From CAWEPK01 sp963835595 (lineage in GTDB: Bacteria; Desulfobacterota; Syntrophorhabdia; Syntrophorhabdales; WCHB1-27), in the NCBI GenBank assembly GCA_963835595.1, contig CAWIGL010000002.1:1-64000 (forward strand): a stretch of DNA of 64,000 bases, read 5' to 3'. Under the pieces are notes generated by a model. It did no database searches and was not told the DNA's origin. It was given only the letters and a program-made list of their open reading frames with translations. A program made the translations under genes and the position numbers. Numbering within the stretch: the stretch's first letter is position 1; each line of letters begins with the position of its first letter. Below, one piece after another: positions 33,876-42,826 of the stretch.

Positions 33876-34912
33876 GCCGCACGCCCGTATTCGTGGACCT
33901 TCCGCACAAGGAGCTCGACGGCCTCCGGCGGCGTCTCCGGCAGGACGCCGTGGCCCAGGTTGAATATGTGGCCTCCGCCCGTCCCGGCCCGCCTCACGAT
34001 CGCCCTCACCTGTTCTTCCAGGCGGGCGGCCGGCCCCAGGAGCGCGGCAGGGTCGAGGTTGCCCTGTATGGCCCGGTCGTGCCCTATAGCCTCCCACGCC
34101 ATATCGATGGGGACGCGCCAATCGACGCCTATGACATCGCCCCCCGCCCGCCCGATGAGAGGCAGCAGATGGAAGGTATCTACACCGAAATGGATGCTCG
34201 GCACGGACCTGTCAAGGGAGGCGAAAAGACGGGCGGAGTGGTCCATCACGTATTCGGCGTAATCCGCTGCGCCGAGCACCCCCACCCAACTGTCGAAAAC
34301 CTGGACGGCCTGCACGCCCGCCTTTATCTGGGCGTTGAGCGACGCGGCGGAAAGGTCGGTGAGCTTCTCCATGAGCAGGCGGAAGGCGGCGGGCGCCCCG
34401 TACATGAACGCCTTGGTCGCCTGGTAGTGCTTCGACGCGCCGCCTTCGATGAGGTAGGCAGCGAGCGTGAAAGGCGCGCCGGCAAAGCCGATGAGCGGTA
34501 TGCGGCCTGCCAGGGCCGCGCGCGCAATGCGGATCGCATCCATTAGATATGAAAGGTCACGGCCGGAATCGACGGGGTGCAGCGCCTCGACGTCTGCGGC
34601 GGAGCGGACGGGTCTTTCTACGACAGGTCCTTCCGCGTCGTCAAAGTGCAGGGCAGCACCCATGCCTTCGAGAGGCAGCAGTATATCGGAGAAGATGATG
34701 GCTGCATCGAGGTCGAACCTGAGGACGGGCTGGAGCGTGACTTCTGCCGCGATATCGGGGGTCTTGCACATCTCGACGAAGGTGTGCCTTTGCCGTAAGG
34801 CCCGGTATTCGTCCATATACCTGCCGGCCTGGCGCATGAGCCAGACGGGGGTACAGTCGGGTTGTTCCATCCTGCACGCTTTTAGAAATCTATCTGGCTG
34901 GCTTTGGCCCAT
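33872..34912 (-). CDS. hemE: Uroporphyrinogen decarboxylase
   Basis: 346 residues, the usual length. Decarboxylates the four acetate groups of uroporphyrinogen III. N-terminal TPVWLMRQAGRYMDEYRALR and FSDILLPLEGMG carry the active-site Arg and Asp residues; GNLDPAALLG and HIFNLGHGVLPETPPE are C-terminal signatures. First gene of the heme operon. On the minus strand a TATAAT (34923-34928 on the plus strand as ATTATA) lies 10-16 nt before the ATG, so the transcript leader would be very short. Confidence 0.95.
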   Translation of the reverse strand: MGQSQPDRFLKACRMEQPDCTPVWLMRQAGRYMDEYRALRQRHTFVEMCKTPDIAAEVTLQPVLRFDLDAAIIFSDILLPLEGMGAALHFDDAEGPVVERPVRSAADVEALHPVDSGRDLSYLMDAIRIARAALAGRIPLIGFAGAPFTLAAYLIEGGASKHYQATKAFMYGAPAAFRLLMEKLTDLSAASLNAQIKAGVQAVQVFDSWVGVLGAADYAEYVMDHSARLFASLDRSVPSIHFGVDTFHLLPLIGRAGGDVIGVDWRVPIDMAWEAIGHDRAIQGNLDPAALLGPAARLEEQVRAIVRRAGTGGGHIFNLGHGVLPETPPEAVELLVRKVHEYGRAA

Positions 34913-34922
34913 TTTCCGCTAT

Positions 34923-34928
34923 ATTATA
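34923..34928 (-). promoter_or_regulatory. Perfect -10 element before hemE
   Basis: TATAAT on the minus strand, within an AT-rich tract; no clear -35 is visible 17 bp upstream. Confidence 0.4.
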
Positions 34929-35070
34929 GCGAAAAATGAGCCAAGCGTACATAGGCTGCGCCACACGTCGGTTTTCCTCTTGACATAAGCTCACTCCCCA
35001 TTGAGAGGGGGTGATAGAATAGTCGGCCCGTTATTGGCTTGACACCCGGCCGGAAAAAGGAGTAAGCCTT

Positions 35071-35529
35071 GTGATTATGATTGCCCGCGGCTTAGTTTGC
35101 TTTTGTGTGCTCTTCGGCATATGCCTTTGTTCGCAATCTGCTATAGCATCTGGCTCATGCGTGATAGTCACGGGCGGGGAGCCGGAGGACGTCCTGGCGG
35201 CGCTGCCTATAGAGGCGGGCGCGCCCTTCAGCCTGAGGTTCATCAACTCCATATACCTGGCGCCTGTCGAGGAGACCTATATCTACGACCCGGCCAAAGG
35301 CATCATGACCGTCAGGGTGGAGAGCCCGTCCGCCGGCGTCTTCGAGTATTACGGCCTGGAGACGGACGGTACGGGTGTTGCCGTCGTGCGCCGCGAAGCG
35401 CGCGAGATCAGAATCAGGACCGCCGATTACGCGAACCACGTGCTGACTGTCGGAAAAAAAGCGCTGCGCCTCAAGGGTCTCGTCCCCGACGGCTCGCCCA
35501 TGACGGTGAGGGTCGGCGCCTGCCCGTGA
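35071..35529 (+). CDS. DUF1850-like secreted protein
   Basis: 152 residues. Signal peptide LVCFCVLFGICLCSQSAIA then a beta-rich domain with FSLRFINSIYLAPVEETYIYD and FEYYGLE, resembling DUF1850 proteins (FxHSxxxxPVEE pattern). DUF1850 is often encoded beside or fused with TAXI/TRAP-type transporters; none is adjacent here, so the link is not supported locally. A bulged hairpin (35586-35603) follows the stop and may terminate transcription. Confidence 0.55.
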   Translation: MIMIARGLVCFCVLFGICLCSQSAIASGSCVIVTGGEPEDVLAALPIEAGAPFSLRFINSIYLAPVEETYIYDPAKGIMTVRVESPSAGVFEYYGLETDGTGVAVVRREAREIRIRTADYANHVLTVGKKALRLKGLVPDGSPMTVRVGACP

Positions 35530-35850
35530 TGCCCGCCGGAAGCGCCCGTAAAAAATCTATCTTGCAGGGAAACAGTAAAGAAAGACCGGAAGGCCAAACG
35601 CCTTCGGGGCGTCTCCCGTCTCGCCCAATGAGATGATTTGTCTTGTCTTACAAGACAGAGTCTTACTGAATGAGACGGATTTGGGGCAGGCGAGGCGACG
35701 CGCAGGCGCATTTTCCCGCTGTCCTTAAGAAAATTCGTCGAGCAGCCGATAAGAGGCATGATTCTTGTAAGAGAGTCGGTCTGCGGGGATGCGGACGCTA
35801 TTCACGTCCCCCTGGGTTGCTGAAACGACTGTGGCTGGCGAGGCGACATC
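35530..35850. other. Gene-free stretch with two hairpins
   Basis: CCGGAAGGC-CAAAC-GCCTTCGG (35586 on) follows the DUF1850 gene. TGTCTTGT-CTT-ACAAGACA (35639-35657) is a perfect 8-bp inverted repeat that could be an operator or hairpin. No gene seen. Confidence 0.45.
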
Positions 35851-36123
35851 ATGGAAGAGGTTTTCGATTACGGAACGGGCGTCCCATATACCCACGAGGA
35901 CTTGGAGATCCTCTTCGGGTGCAAGGACGCCAGCCGGAACAACGAGCCGGCGTGCGGCGACTGCGGCTGGTTCGACGCCTCTTCGACGGAGTCTCGCCGG
36001 GGGCCTGTCACGTGCGCGAAATGGGCCGAATGCGGCAAGTGCTGCCCTCTCACAGGCAGGACCAACCTCGTCGGGTTCGAAAGGTGCCCGCAGTTCAAGA
36101 TAGACCTTATCATGGCGCAATAG
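35851..36123 (+). CDS. Small Cys-rich protein
   Basis: 90 residues with eight cysteines at about 24, 35, 38, 55, 61, 64, 65 and 79 (motifs CGDC and CGKCC), suggesting Zn or Fe-S binding. No signal peptide and no recognised family. The residues between the cysteines are charged and aromatic (CGWFDAS, CAKWAEC). An upstream GAGG-like site is weak. Coding is supported by the ordered Cys pattern and by composition, not by homology I can name. Confidence 0.5.
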   Translation: MEEVFDYGTGVPYTHEDLEILFGCKDASRNNEPACGDCGWFDASSTESRRGPVTCAKWAECGKCCPLTGRTNLVGFERCPQFKIDLIMAQ

Positions 36124-36510
36124 TGCCGCCGCAAAAAGGAGCGGCCGGCCCCGGAGGAAAAGTTGTCCGCCGGTAAAGGATTGTGCGATGCAACGATTGA
36201 TATCGCTTATGAGCCGAAAACGTAAAACATGGCTGAAAAAGACCGCTCTCGGCGTGCCATCGCCGAACCGGACCGCGAAGCTGGACGTGAGCCATCTGCT
36301 CGCGTACCCCACGGCCCTGCTGGTTTCTTCCTTGCAGTCCCTCAACTGGTTCAGCGGCAGGACGCTTGAGAAGGAGATACCCGGCAAGTGACCTGAAGCC
36401 GGGTGTTTCCATGTCGGCCGGGCGAGACCGTCAAAAAACTGACGGATAGGCCACGGCCGCAGCACGATCAGGCGCAGCCGTTACTCCCCTACCCATCAAA
36501 CGTCAATCAT
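36124..36510. other. Stretch without a supported gene
   Basis: A 67-codon frame at 36188-36391 (+) starts with ATG and runs through basic sequence (MSRKRKTWLKKTALG), but I recognise nothing and see no ribosome site. No clear structure elsewhere. Confidence 0.35.
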
Positions 36511-37065
36511 TCACGCGAGTTGTCTTATATCGTTGAGGGTAAATATCGATTTGAAGAGATAACCCTTACTTTCGATTGCCTCTCTGCCGCCTTCCAGCCT
36601 GTCGAGAAGGACGATGACGCCCTTGACCTTGAGGCCCTCCGCTTCCACCGCTTCTATCGCCCGCAGCGATGAGCCGCCCGTAGTCACCACGTCTTCCAGG
36701 ATGAGGACGCTCATCCCTTTGCGGAGGTTCTTCCCCCCCTCGATCCAGCGGTTCGTTCCGTGCCCCTTCAGCTCCTTCCTGATAAAGAAGCCCGGTATGG
36801 GAGAGCGGAGCGCGTAGGAGGCGATCACCGTGGAGCAGACGAGCGGGTCGCCGCCGACGCTCACGCCCCCGACTGCCTCTATACCCGGCACCCGCAGCAC
36901 CTCCTGGTACATGCAGTGGCCGACCAGATACATCCCTTCCGCGTTGAGGGTCGTCTCCTTGCAGTCGATAAAGAAGGTGCTCCGCTTCCCGCTCGCCAAC
37001 AGGAAATCACCCTCCTCGTAAGACAGGGTCTTGAGCAGTCTTAGAAGTCTCTTATGCTCTTCCAT
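36511..37065 (-). CDS. pyrE: Orotate phosphoribosyltransferase
   Basis: 184 residues. Forms orotidine monophosphate from orotate and PRPP in pyrimidine synthesis. PRPP motif VLILEDVVTTGGSS, SGKRSTFFIDCK and FFIRKELKGHGTNRWIEG are present. The gene has a GGAG-like site before the ATG. It lies downstream of purF on the same strand but separated by 338 bp holding two repeat elements in opposite orientation. Confidence 0.95.
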   Translation of the reverse strand: MEEHKRLLRLLKTLSYEEGDFLLASGKRSTFFIDCKETTLNAEGMYLVGHCMYQEVLRVPGIEAVGGVSVGGDPLVCSTVIASYALRSPIPGFFIRKELKGHGTNRWIEGGKNLRKGMSVLILEDVVTTGGSSLRAIEAVEAEGLKVKGVIVLLDRLEGGREAIESKGYLFKSIFTLNDIRQLA

Positions 37066-37083
37066 GATTTTTTCTCCTTAGCC

Positions 37084-37205
37084 GGCCGGGCGCTTTTTCC
37101 CCATAGCTTTGTCGTCGCTTCGACGCGGCTCCTCACGTACGCAAAAAGTACGCTGCGTCGCGCGCCTTCAGCGACTTCGCGCTCTGTGAAAAAATCGCCT
37201 CGGCC
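37084..37205 (+). repeat. Palindromic repeat family 2, copy B
   Basis: 122 bp, ends GGCCGGGCG and CGCCTCGGCC, centre CCTCA then CGTAC-GCAAAAA-GTACG. It shares AGCTTTGTCGTCG in its left arm with copy D and GACTTCGCGCT in its right arm with copy D. Confidence 0.78.
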
Positions 37206-37269
37206 CCTGGCTTTAAAAAAACCATTTGTTCCGGGCCGATTTGTACTGTGCAAGCTTTTTCTGTTTTGC

Positions 37270-37392
37270 GGCCGGAGAGATTTTCGATGATAGGCGCCGT
37301 GATCGAGAAGCCGCCGCCCGGAGCATACTTCTTTTGTATGTGAGGACGTGCGGCTTTGAGAGACAGGCGCATAGCGCGAAAAGATCCCGGCC
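37270..37392 (-). repeat. Palindromic repeat family 2, copy C
   Basis: 123 bp, opposite orientation to copy B. Ends GGCCGGAGAGATTTTCG and CGAAAAGATCCCGGCC; centre (minus strand) CCTCA then CATAC-AAAAGAA-GTATG. Nearly collinear with copy A. Together B and C fill the purF-pyrE gap; I see no gene between them. Confidence 0.78.
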
Positions 37393-37403
37393 GCTTATCT
37401 ACA

Positions 37404-38798
37404 CTACCTTTTGACGAATAGCTCCATTTGCTCCAGCTCCATCCCCCACGGAAAGCGTGTCGGATAATCCCCCGAAAAGCACGCGTCGCAGAACGAATAC
37501 TGGAACTCCTCCGACCCGTTGCCGATGGCCCTCTTCATCCCGTCGATGGAGAGGTAGCGGAGGGTGTCGGACGTCATGTAATCGTTTATATCGTCCACGG
37601 TGTTGGAGGAGGCGATCAGCTCCGCCCTGGAAGGCGTGTCGATCCCGTAAAAGCAGGGGAAGCGGGTAGGCGGGGACGTCACCCGGAAGTGTATCTCCTT
37701 CGCCCCCTGTTGGCGCAGCATCGTGATGATCTTCCTGCCCGTCGTGGCCCTCACGATGGAGTCGTCGATCACCACGATCTTCTTGCCCTTCACCGTCTCA
37801 TGGTCCGCGTTCAGCTTCAGCTTCACCCCGAAATGGCGGATCGACTCCTTCGGTTCGATGAACGTCCTGCCCACGTAATGGTTCCTTATCAGGCCCATCT
37901 CAAAGGGGACGCCGGACGCCTGCGAATAACCGATCGCAGCACTTATGCCTGAGTCGGGTATGGGTATGACCATGTCCGCATCGACGCCGCTCTCCCGGGC
38001 AAGCTCCCTGCCGAGGGCCTTGCGCACGTGGTAGACGGTGCGGCCGAAGACCAGGCTGTCGGGCCTGGCGAAATAGATGTACTCGAAGATGCAGCGGCGG
38101 GGCTCGACTTTTTTGAAGGGGAAATAGGAGCGGACGCCGTCCTTCGAGAAGTGGACGACCTCGCCCGGCTCGATCTCCCGCAGGTAGTCCGCCTCTATGA
38201 GGTCGAAGGAGCACGTCTCGCTGGAGACTGCGAATGCGTCCCGCAGGCGGCCGAGGACAAGCGGCCTGAAGCCGTGAGGGTCGCGCACTGCGATCATCTC
38301 CCTGTCCGTCAGGATCAGGAGCGAATAGGAGCCTTCCACCCTTTTAAGGCCGCTGATGACCCTGTCCAGGGTCATGTTTTCGTGGGAAAGGGCGATGAGG
38401 TGGACGATGACCTCCGTGTCCATCGTCGATTGGAAAATGGAGCCGTAGTTCTGCAGCTCATCGCGGATGATCTTCGCGTTGGTCAGGTTGCCGTTGTGGG
38501 CTATGGCCAGGGAGCCTTTCGAGTATTCCACGGCGAAGGGCTGGGCGTTCTTAATCGTGCTCGACCCGGCCGTCGAGTAGCGCACGTGGCCGATGGCTGC
38601 ATATCCGGGGACCTCCCGCAGGGTCTCTTCGTTGAATATGTCGGAGACGAGGCCCATCTCCCTGCGCATGTACGTCGTCGTGCCGTCCGTGCTTACGATG
38701 CCTGCGCTCTCCTGGCCCCTGTGCTGCAGGGCGTGCAGCCCCAGGTAGACCATGTTGGAGGCCTCGGCGTGGCCGAATATACCGAATATCCCGCACAT
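37404..38798 (-). CDS. purF: Amidophosphoribosyltransferase
   Basis: 464 residues. First committed step of purine synthesis: PRPP plus glutamine gives phosphoribosylamine. The Ntn glutaminase domain begins directly MCGIFGIFG with nucleophile Cys2, so no propeptide is present. The PRTase domain has KKIVVIDDSIVRATTG. Cysteines at RRCIFEYIYF, FPCFYGID and FCDACFSGDYP match the [4Fe-4S] ligands of the Bacillus-type enzyme, an oxygen-sensitive form. Twelve nt downstream of the macro-domain gene. Confidence 0.96.
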   Translation of the reverse strand: MCGIFGIFGHAEASNMVYLGLHALQHRGQESAGIVSTDGTTTYMRREMGLVSDIFNEETLREVPGYAAIGHVRYSTAGSSTIKNAQPFAVEYSKGSLAIAHNGNLTNAKIIRDELQNYGSIFQSTMDTEVIVHLIALSHENMTLDRVISGLKRVEGSYSLLILTDREMIAVRDPHGFRPLVLGRLRDAFAVSSETCSFDLIEADYLREIEPGEVVHFSKDGVRSYFPFKKVEPRRCIFEYIYFARPDSLVFGRTVYHVRKALGRELARESGVDADMVIPIPDSGISAAIGYSQASGVPFEMGLIRNHYVGRTFIEPKESIRHFGVKLKLNADHETVKGKKIVVIDDSIVRATTGRKIITMLRQQGAKEIHFRVTSPPTRFPCFYGIDTPSRAELIASSNTVDDINDYMTSDTLRYLSIDGMKRAIGNGSEEFQYSFCDACFSGDYPTRFPWGMELEQMELFVKR

Positions 38799-38810
38799 CG
38801 TTACGCGCTT

Positions 38811-39356
38811 TCAGACCTTTTCTTTCAGCCCTTCGACTTCTTTCGAGAAGAACCCGATAATCTCCGGGTCCATGAGGTATATGTCTATCGTTTTTAACGT
38901 CTTTGCGCTCTGCGCGAACGCCGCGACCGCAGCCGTGATTACATGCGCGCAGCGCTCCTTCGGAAAGCCGAAGATGCCGCCGCTGACGGCCGGCATGGCG
39001 ACGGAGGCGAGGCCCTTCTCTTCCGCGAGCGCGAGGGCGCTCCTTACGGCGGAGGCGAGCTTCGCCTCCTCATCCCCCTCGCCCCAGCGCGGCCCTACCG
39101 TATGGATGACGAAGCGCGCAGGCAGCCTGCCCGCCGAGGTGATCGCCGCCCGGCCCACGGGGACGTACCCTATCCGGTCGCTTTCCTCCTGGATGACCTG
39201 CCCGCCTTTGCGCGCGATGGCGCCTGCCACTCCGCCCCCGTGCTGAAGGTGGGAGTTGGCCGCGTTGACTACGGCGTCGACGGGCGCCTCCGTCAAATCG
39301 CCCTTTACGACGCGCACCCTGGCGCCGCCGACGGGGGCCTCTGCCATGATCTCCAT
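38811..39356 (-). CDS. Macro domain protein (ADP-ribose-binding hydrolase)
   Basis: 181 residues, one macro domain. VKGDLTEAPVDAVVNAANSHLQHGGGVAGAIARKGG, VIHTVGPRWGEGDEEAKL and SVAMPAVSGGIFGFPKERC form the ADP-ribose pocket, including the catalytic Asn/Gly loop of MacroD-type enzymes. It removes ADP-ribose from proteins or hydrolyses O-acetyl-ADP-ribose. Located between the Tim44-like gene and purF, all leftward with short gaps. Confidence 0.9.
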   Translation of the reverse strand: MEIMAEAPVGGARVRVVKGDLTEAPVDAVVNAANSHLQHGGGVAGAIARKGGQVIQEESDRIGYVPVGRAAITSAGRLPARFVIHTVGPRWGEGDEEAKLASAVRSALALAEEKGLASVAMPAVSGGIFGFPKERCAHVITAAVAAFAQSAKTLKTIDIYLMDPEIIGFFSKEVEGLKEKV

Positions 39357-39381
39357 AGAAGACTGACCTGTATCGAGCCGC

Positions 39382-40323
39382 TTACTGCGGCTGCGTTATC
39401 GCAGACAACTGCCACGGGTTGCTGCCGACCTGACGCGTGTACGTCCAATACTCCTCGAACTTGACCGGGTCGGTTTTGCTGCCCGCCACCAGCTCGCCCG
39501 TCTTCTCATTCACTGTATAATCGAGCAGGTTCGCGTAGAAGCGGACGGTGATGTAATCCCTACCCGACTCCTGCCATGCCTCGACGATGTCCGTCGATCG
39601 CACGGCGATGTTGTCGAGCTTGTTTACCCTGTGCTCCGCCTTCAATTTTTCGGCGTCGTTCCCTATAGCGCGGCACATCTCGTCCGTGAGAAGGTCCCTT
39701 ACGGGCGCCATCTCGCGCGTTCCCCACGCACCCTGGATTTTGAAGAACGTGTCGAGGCACATGTCCCGGAAGCGGGGCTCGTCGAAGTACGGGTCCATCT
39801 GCCTTATGTAGCGCAGCCCCATCTCAACGTCCGATTCCTGGCCAGCGGGGCCGTATGTCGGCTGGTAAGGCGGCTGCTCGTTCGCCGACGGCGCGTACGT
39901 TGTGGACTGGTAGTATGCCTCGCCGGCCTCCCTCCTTCTTTTCACGACGCGATAGACGCCGTAAAGGATGAGGACTACGAGGACAACCTCGAAGAGGCCG
40001 ATGCCGCCCCCTCCCATACCCCCCCATCCGCCGAAGCCGAGGCTGCGGAAGAGCATACCGCCCAGGAACCCGCCCGCCATGCCTCCGAGCATGCTCCTGA
40101 AGAAGCTGCCGCCCCCAGACCGATACGGACTGTAAGGCTGCGACGGCGCGGACGGGCTGTAGGGCGCGGACCTGCCGGGTGTGCTGAAGCTGCGCGAGCC
40201 GCGCGACCCCATCGAGCCTCCCCCGCCGACCCTCGCGTAGGAGTCGATCTGGAGCACGAAGGCGAAGAAGACCACGAAGGCGGCCAGCGCCAGGCCTATC
40301 TTAAACCACTTGTTTTTTCCCAT
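39382..40323 (-). CDS. Tim44-like domain membrane protein
   Basis: 313 residues from ATG 40323 (MGKNKWFKIG). A signal or anchor helix (IGLALAAFVVFFAFVLQI) is followed by a Ser/Pro/Gly-rich linker, a Gly-rich hydrophobic stretch and a second helix (GLFEVVLVVLILYGVYRVV, about 115-133). The C-terminal ~150 residues form a Tim44/Mba1-like domain (DMCLDTFFKIQGAWGTREMAPVRDLLTDEM, EEYWTYTR). Bacterial homologues are envelope proteins of unknown job. A frame from 40356 adds 11 unlikely residues. Confidence 0.85.
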   Translation of the reverse strand: MGKNKWFKIGLALAAFVVFFAFVLQIDSYARVGGGGSMGSRGSRSFSTPGRSAPYSPSAPSQPYSPYRSGGGSFFRSMLGGMAGGFLGGMLFRSLGFGGWGGMGGGGIGLFEVVLVVLILYGVYRVVKRRREAGEAYYQSTTYAPSANEQPPYQPTYGPAGQESDVEMGLRYIRQMDPYFDEPRFRDMCLDTFFKIQGAWGTREMAPVRDLLTDEMCRAIGNDAEKLKAEHRVNKLDNIAVRSTDIVEAWQESGRDYITVRFYANLLDYTVNEKTGELVAGSKTDPVKFEEYWTYTRQVGSNPWQLSAITQPQ

Positions 40324-40405
40324 CTTTGAGACCCCCTGCGAACCAGTAGGTGCCACAGTCTAACATACAACCAAGCGGCACACAAGGCCGCCAGTGGTGG
40401 GGATG

Positions 40406-40509
40406 GGCCGGGATCTTTCCGCGACGCTGCGCGCCAAGGCGATCTTTTACCAAGCGCGAAGCGCAAGGGGAAAGATCGTTTCAGCGCGAAGCGTGAAAAC
40501 CTCCCGGCC
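40406..40509 (+). repeat. Palindromic repeat family 2, variant copy F
   Basis: 104 bp with 8-bp perfect ends GGCCGGGA (40406-40413) and TCCCGGCC (40502-40509). The left arm GATCTTTCCGCG resembles copy C, while the centre is shorter and built of AGCGCGAAGCG repeats. It sits in the gap before the MFS gene. Confidence 0.65.
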
Positions 40510-40619
40510 CCTTTTGACCCTCGGATTAAGTCTTGCCTTTATAAAAAGTCTCAAATACGATCCATGTCTTAATATCCCATACTATGGATATAGTACAGCC
40601 CGCTCTTGCCGCCGCATGG

Positions 40620-40692
40620 CGCGATTCCGCAGAGGCGCGAGTCCAAGCCTGGAGGAGTCCGACCGCATTTGTTCTTTCGCAACAGACGCCGT
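40620..40692. repeat. Dispersed repeat, copy 2 of 2 (shares blocks with 1722-1815)
   Basis: CGCGATTCCGCAGAGGCGC then GAGTCC (40620-40644), later TTCTTTCGCAACAGACGCC. No gene is seen between 40324 and 40769. Confidence 0.6.
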
Positions 40693-40769
40693 GATAGTAT
40701 GAGACCCCTTATACCCGCGCGTCCAGTTTCTGGAAGTTCGCAAAAAGCTGTAGTAGACTACGCGCTGCT

Positions 40770-42011
40770 ATGAGCGTATCGTCTTCCAATCGCGCCGGCG
40801 TCCCTGTGCTTTTCCGGAACAGGGCGTTTGTCTGCTACTGGTTCGGCCGGGTATCGTCTACCCTGGCCTACCAGATGCTCACCGTCGCCGTGGGCTGGCA
40901 GATGTACGCACTCACGGGCAGCGTCTTCTACCTCGGTCTCGTCGGCCTTGCCCAGTTCGCGCCTGCATTCTTCCTCACCCTCGTTGTGGGCCACGTGGCC
41001 GACCGGTGCGACCGCCGGGCAGTCATCCGGGTATGCCAGCTCGCAGAAGGTGTGGGGGCCGCCGCGCTCACGGCGGGCTGCCTTACCGGGCGGCTCGACG
41101 CCCATGCCATCCTCGCGGTCGTCTTCGTCGTGGGGGCGGCGCGCGCCTTCGAGCACCCCACCATGCAGGCCCTCCTGCCGAACCTCGTGGCAGCCGAGGT
41201 CTTCCCACGCGCAGTGGCGAGGTCCACCTCATCGACCCAGACGGCCAACATCCTCGGCCCCGCCCTTGGCGGCATCGTCTACGCGGCAGGGCCGCTCTAC
41301 GCATACATGACCATCGGCAGCCTCTACCTGTGCGGCTTCGTCTTCATGTCCCTCGTCAGGACAGAGCGGGCGGTCCGCGCAAGGGAGGCCGTTGCCCTGC
41401 GCTCCCTCTTCGCCGGGATCGCCTTCATACGAAGCAGGCCCGCGATCCTGGGCGCCATCTCCCTCGACCTCTTCGCCGTCCTCCTCGGCGGCGCAACGGC
41501 CCTGCTGCCCGTCTACGCGCGGAACATCCTGGCCGTCGGGCCGCAGGGGCTTGGCCTGCTGCGGTCTGCGCCTTCCGGGGGCGCCCTGCTCATGTCCCTG
41601 CTGCTCGGGCGCTATCCGCTGCACAGGAAGGCGGGCCGGAAGATGTTTGCGGCGGTGATCGTCTTCGGCGCGGCTACCGTCGTCTTCGGCGTATCGACCT
41701 CGTTCTTTCTCTCGCTGGCGGCCCTCGTCGTGCTCGGCGGGGCCGACGTCATAAGCGTAGTGATACGCCACTCCCTCGTCCAGCTCGGGACGCCCGACGC
41801 GATGCGCGGGAGGGTGAGCGCCATAAACTCGATGTTCATCGGGACCTCCAACCAGTTGGGAGAGTTCGAGTCGGGGGTGACTGCGGCCTGGTTCGGGGTA
41901 GTGCCCGCCGTGATCATCGGGGGCGTCGGCACCGTCGTGACGGCCCTGGCCTGGATGAGGCTTTTCCCCGACCTCGCCCGCGTCGATAACCTAGGCCCCG
42001 GTCCTCAGTAG
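40770..42011 (+). CDS. MFS transporter (EntS/MFS_3-like)
   Basis: 413 residues with about 11-12 hydrophobic helices. Loop motif VGHVADRCDRRAVIR between helices 2 and 3 is the MFS signature A. The N-terminus FRNRAFVCYWFGRVSSTLAYQMLTVAVGWQMY resembles the EntS-like exporter group. Later MRGRVSAINSMFIGTSNQLGEFESG is typical. Probably a proton-driven exporter of small molecules or siderophores; substrate not determinable. Monocistronic, convergent with the aldolase gene. Confidence 0.85.
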   Translation: MSVSSSNRAGVPVLFRNRAFVCYWFGRVSSTLAYQMLTVAVGWQMYALTGSVFYLGLVGLAQFAPAFFLTLVVGHVADRCDRRAVIRVCQLAEGVGAAALTAGCLTGRLDAHAILAVVFVVGAARAFEHPTMQALLPNLVAAEVFPRAVARSTSSTQTANILGPALGGIVYAAGPLYAYMTIGSLYLCGFVFMSLVRTERAVRAREAVALRSLFAGIAFIRSRPAILGAISLDLFAVLLGGATALLPVYARNILAVGPQGLGLLRSAPSGGALLMSLLLGRYPLHRKAGRKMFAAVIVFGAATVVFGVSTSFFLSLAALVVLGGADVISVVIRHSLVQLGTPDAMRGRVSAINSMFIGTSNQLGEFESGVTAAWFGVVPAVIIGGVGTVVTALAWMRLFPDLARVDNLGPGPQ

Positions 42012-42060
42012 CCGCTGCGTCCGGCGGGACCGGGGCGCGCAAGGGGCGGCAGGCGCGGCG

Positions 42061-42669
42061 CTAGCCCTGCGGGATGTTTGCCGCGATGAACGCGACCTTC
42101 GCCGTGTCCTCCACGATGTCGGCGATATAATAGGCTGCCTTCAAATCCGGCGCCAGGGCGAGTATCCCGTGCTCCTTCATGAGCAGGGCCTTGACGTTTG
42201 GGTATCGCCTGACGCCTTCCGTCACGAAGTCGCACAATTCCCGTGTGCCGGGCATCGCGCATTCGATGCAGGGGACCTCCGCAAGCAAATGGCGGGCGGA
42301 GACCGTGGCAAGCGGAAGGGGCAGGCCCCTGTTCGACCAGGCGGTCGCATACGGCGGGTGGAAGTGGACGATAGCGCCTGCGTCCGGCCGCGCCGTGTAG
42401 CAGGCGAGGTGAAAGCCCGTCTCCATCGAAGGTTTCCACCCCTTCGGGTTTTCGAGGATGCCGCCTTCGAGATCGACGAGCAGGTTGTCTTCCGGGGCGA
42501 GCTCCGCCAGGGAGACGCCCGAAGGTGTGATGAGGACGGCATCGCGGCCGGGCAGCCTTGCGCTCATGTTGCCGCCTACGCCGCTCGTCAGGCCCCGGTA
42601 GAACGCGCGCCTCCCATAGTCCGCAAGCTCGGCCCTCAGGGCCGATATCGCCTCAGCCGTCGTGGTCAT
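42061..42669 (-). CDS. Class II aldolase/adducin-family protein
   Basis: 202 residues. Zn ligands are the His pair in VHFHPPYA plus a distal His (KEHGILA); GLTSGVGGNMSARL is the phosphate-binding start and TPSGVSL follows. Members include fuculose-1-phosphate and ribulose-5-phosphate aldolases or epimerases and decarboxylases. Isolated, so the substrate is open. Read divergently from the dnaJ-like gene. Confidence 0.85.
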   Translation of the reverse strand: MTTTAEAISALRAELADYGRRAFYRGLTSGVGGNMSARLPGRDAVLITPSGVSLAELAPEDNLLVDLEGGILENPKGWKPSMETGFHLACYTARPDAGAIVHFHPPYATAWSNRGLPLPLATVSARHLLAEVPCIECAMPGTRELCDFVTEGVRRYPNVKALLMKEHGILALAPDLKAAYYIADIVEDTAKVAFIAANIPQG

Positions 42670-42766
42670 AGTCGCCCTCCCGTCATTACCGGACCACCTA
42701 CCCTTTTCGTCTCCGCCAAACTATATAGCGTTAAAACCGATGCGTCAAGGCATGCCGAAAAAGATG

Positions 42767-42796
42767 TTGACATAACTACAACCAACTTACTATTTT
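42767..42796 (+). promoter_or_regulatory. Promoter of the dnaJ-like gene
   Basis: TTGACA (42767-42772), 18-bp spacer, TATTTT (42791-42796), 31 bp before the ATG. Confidence 0.6.
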
Positions 42797-42826
42797 AAGG
42801 GCGGGGCGGATAAGGAAGCGGCAAGG

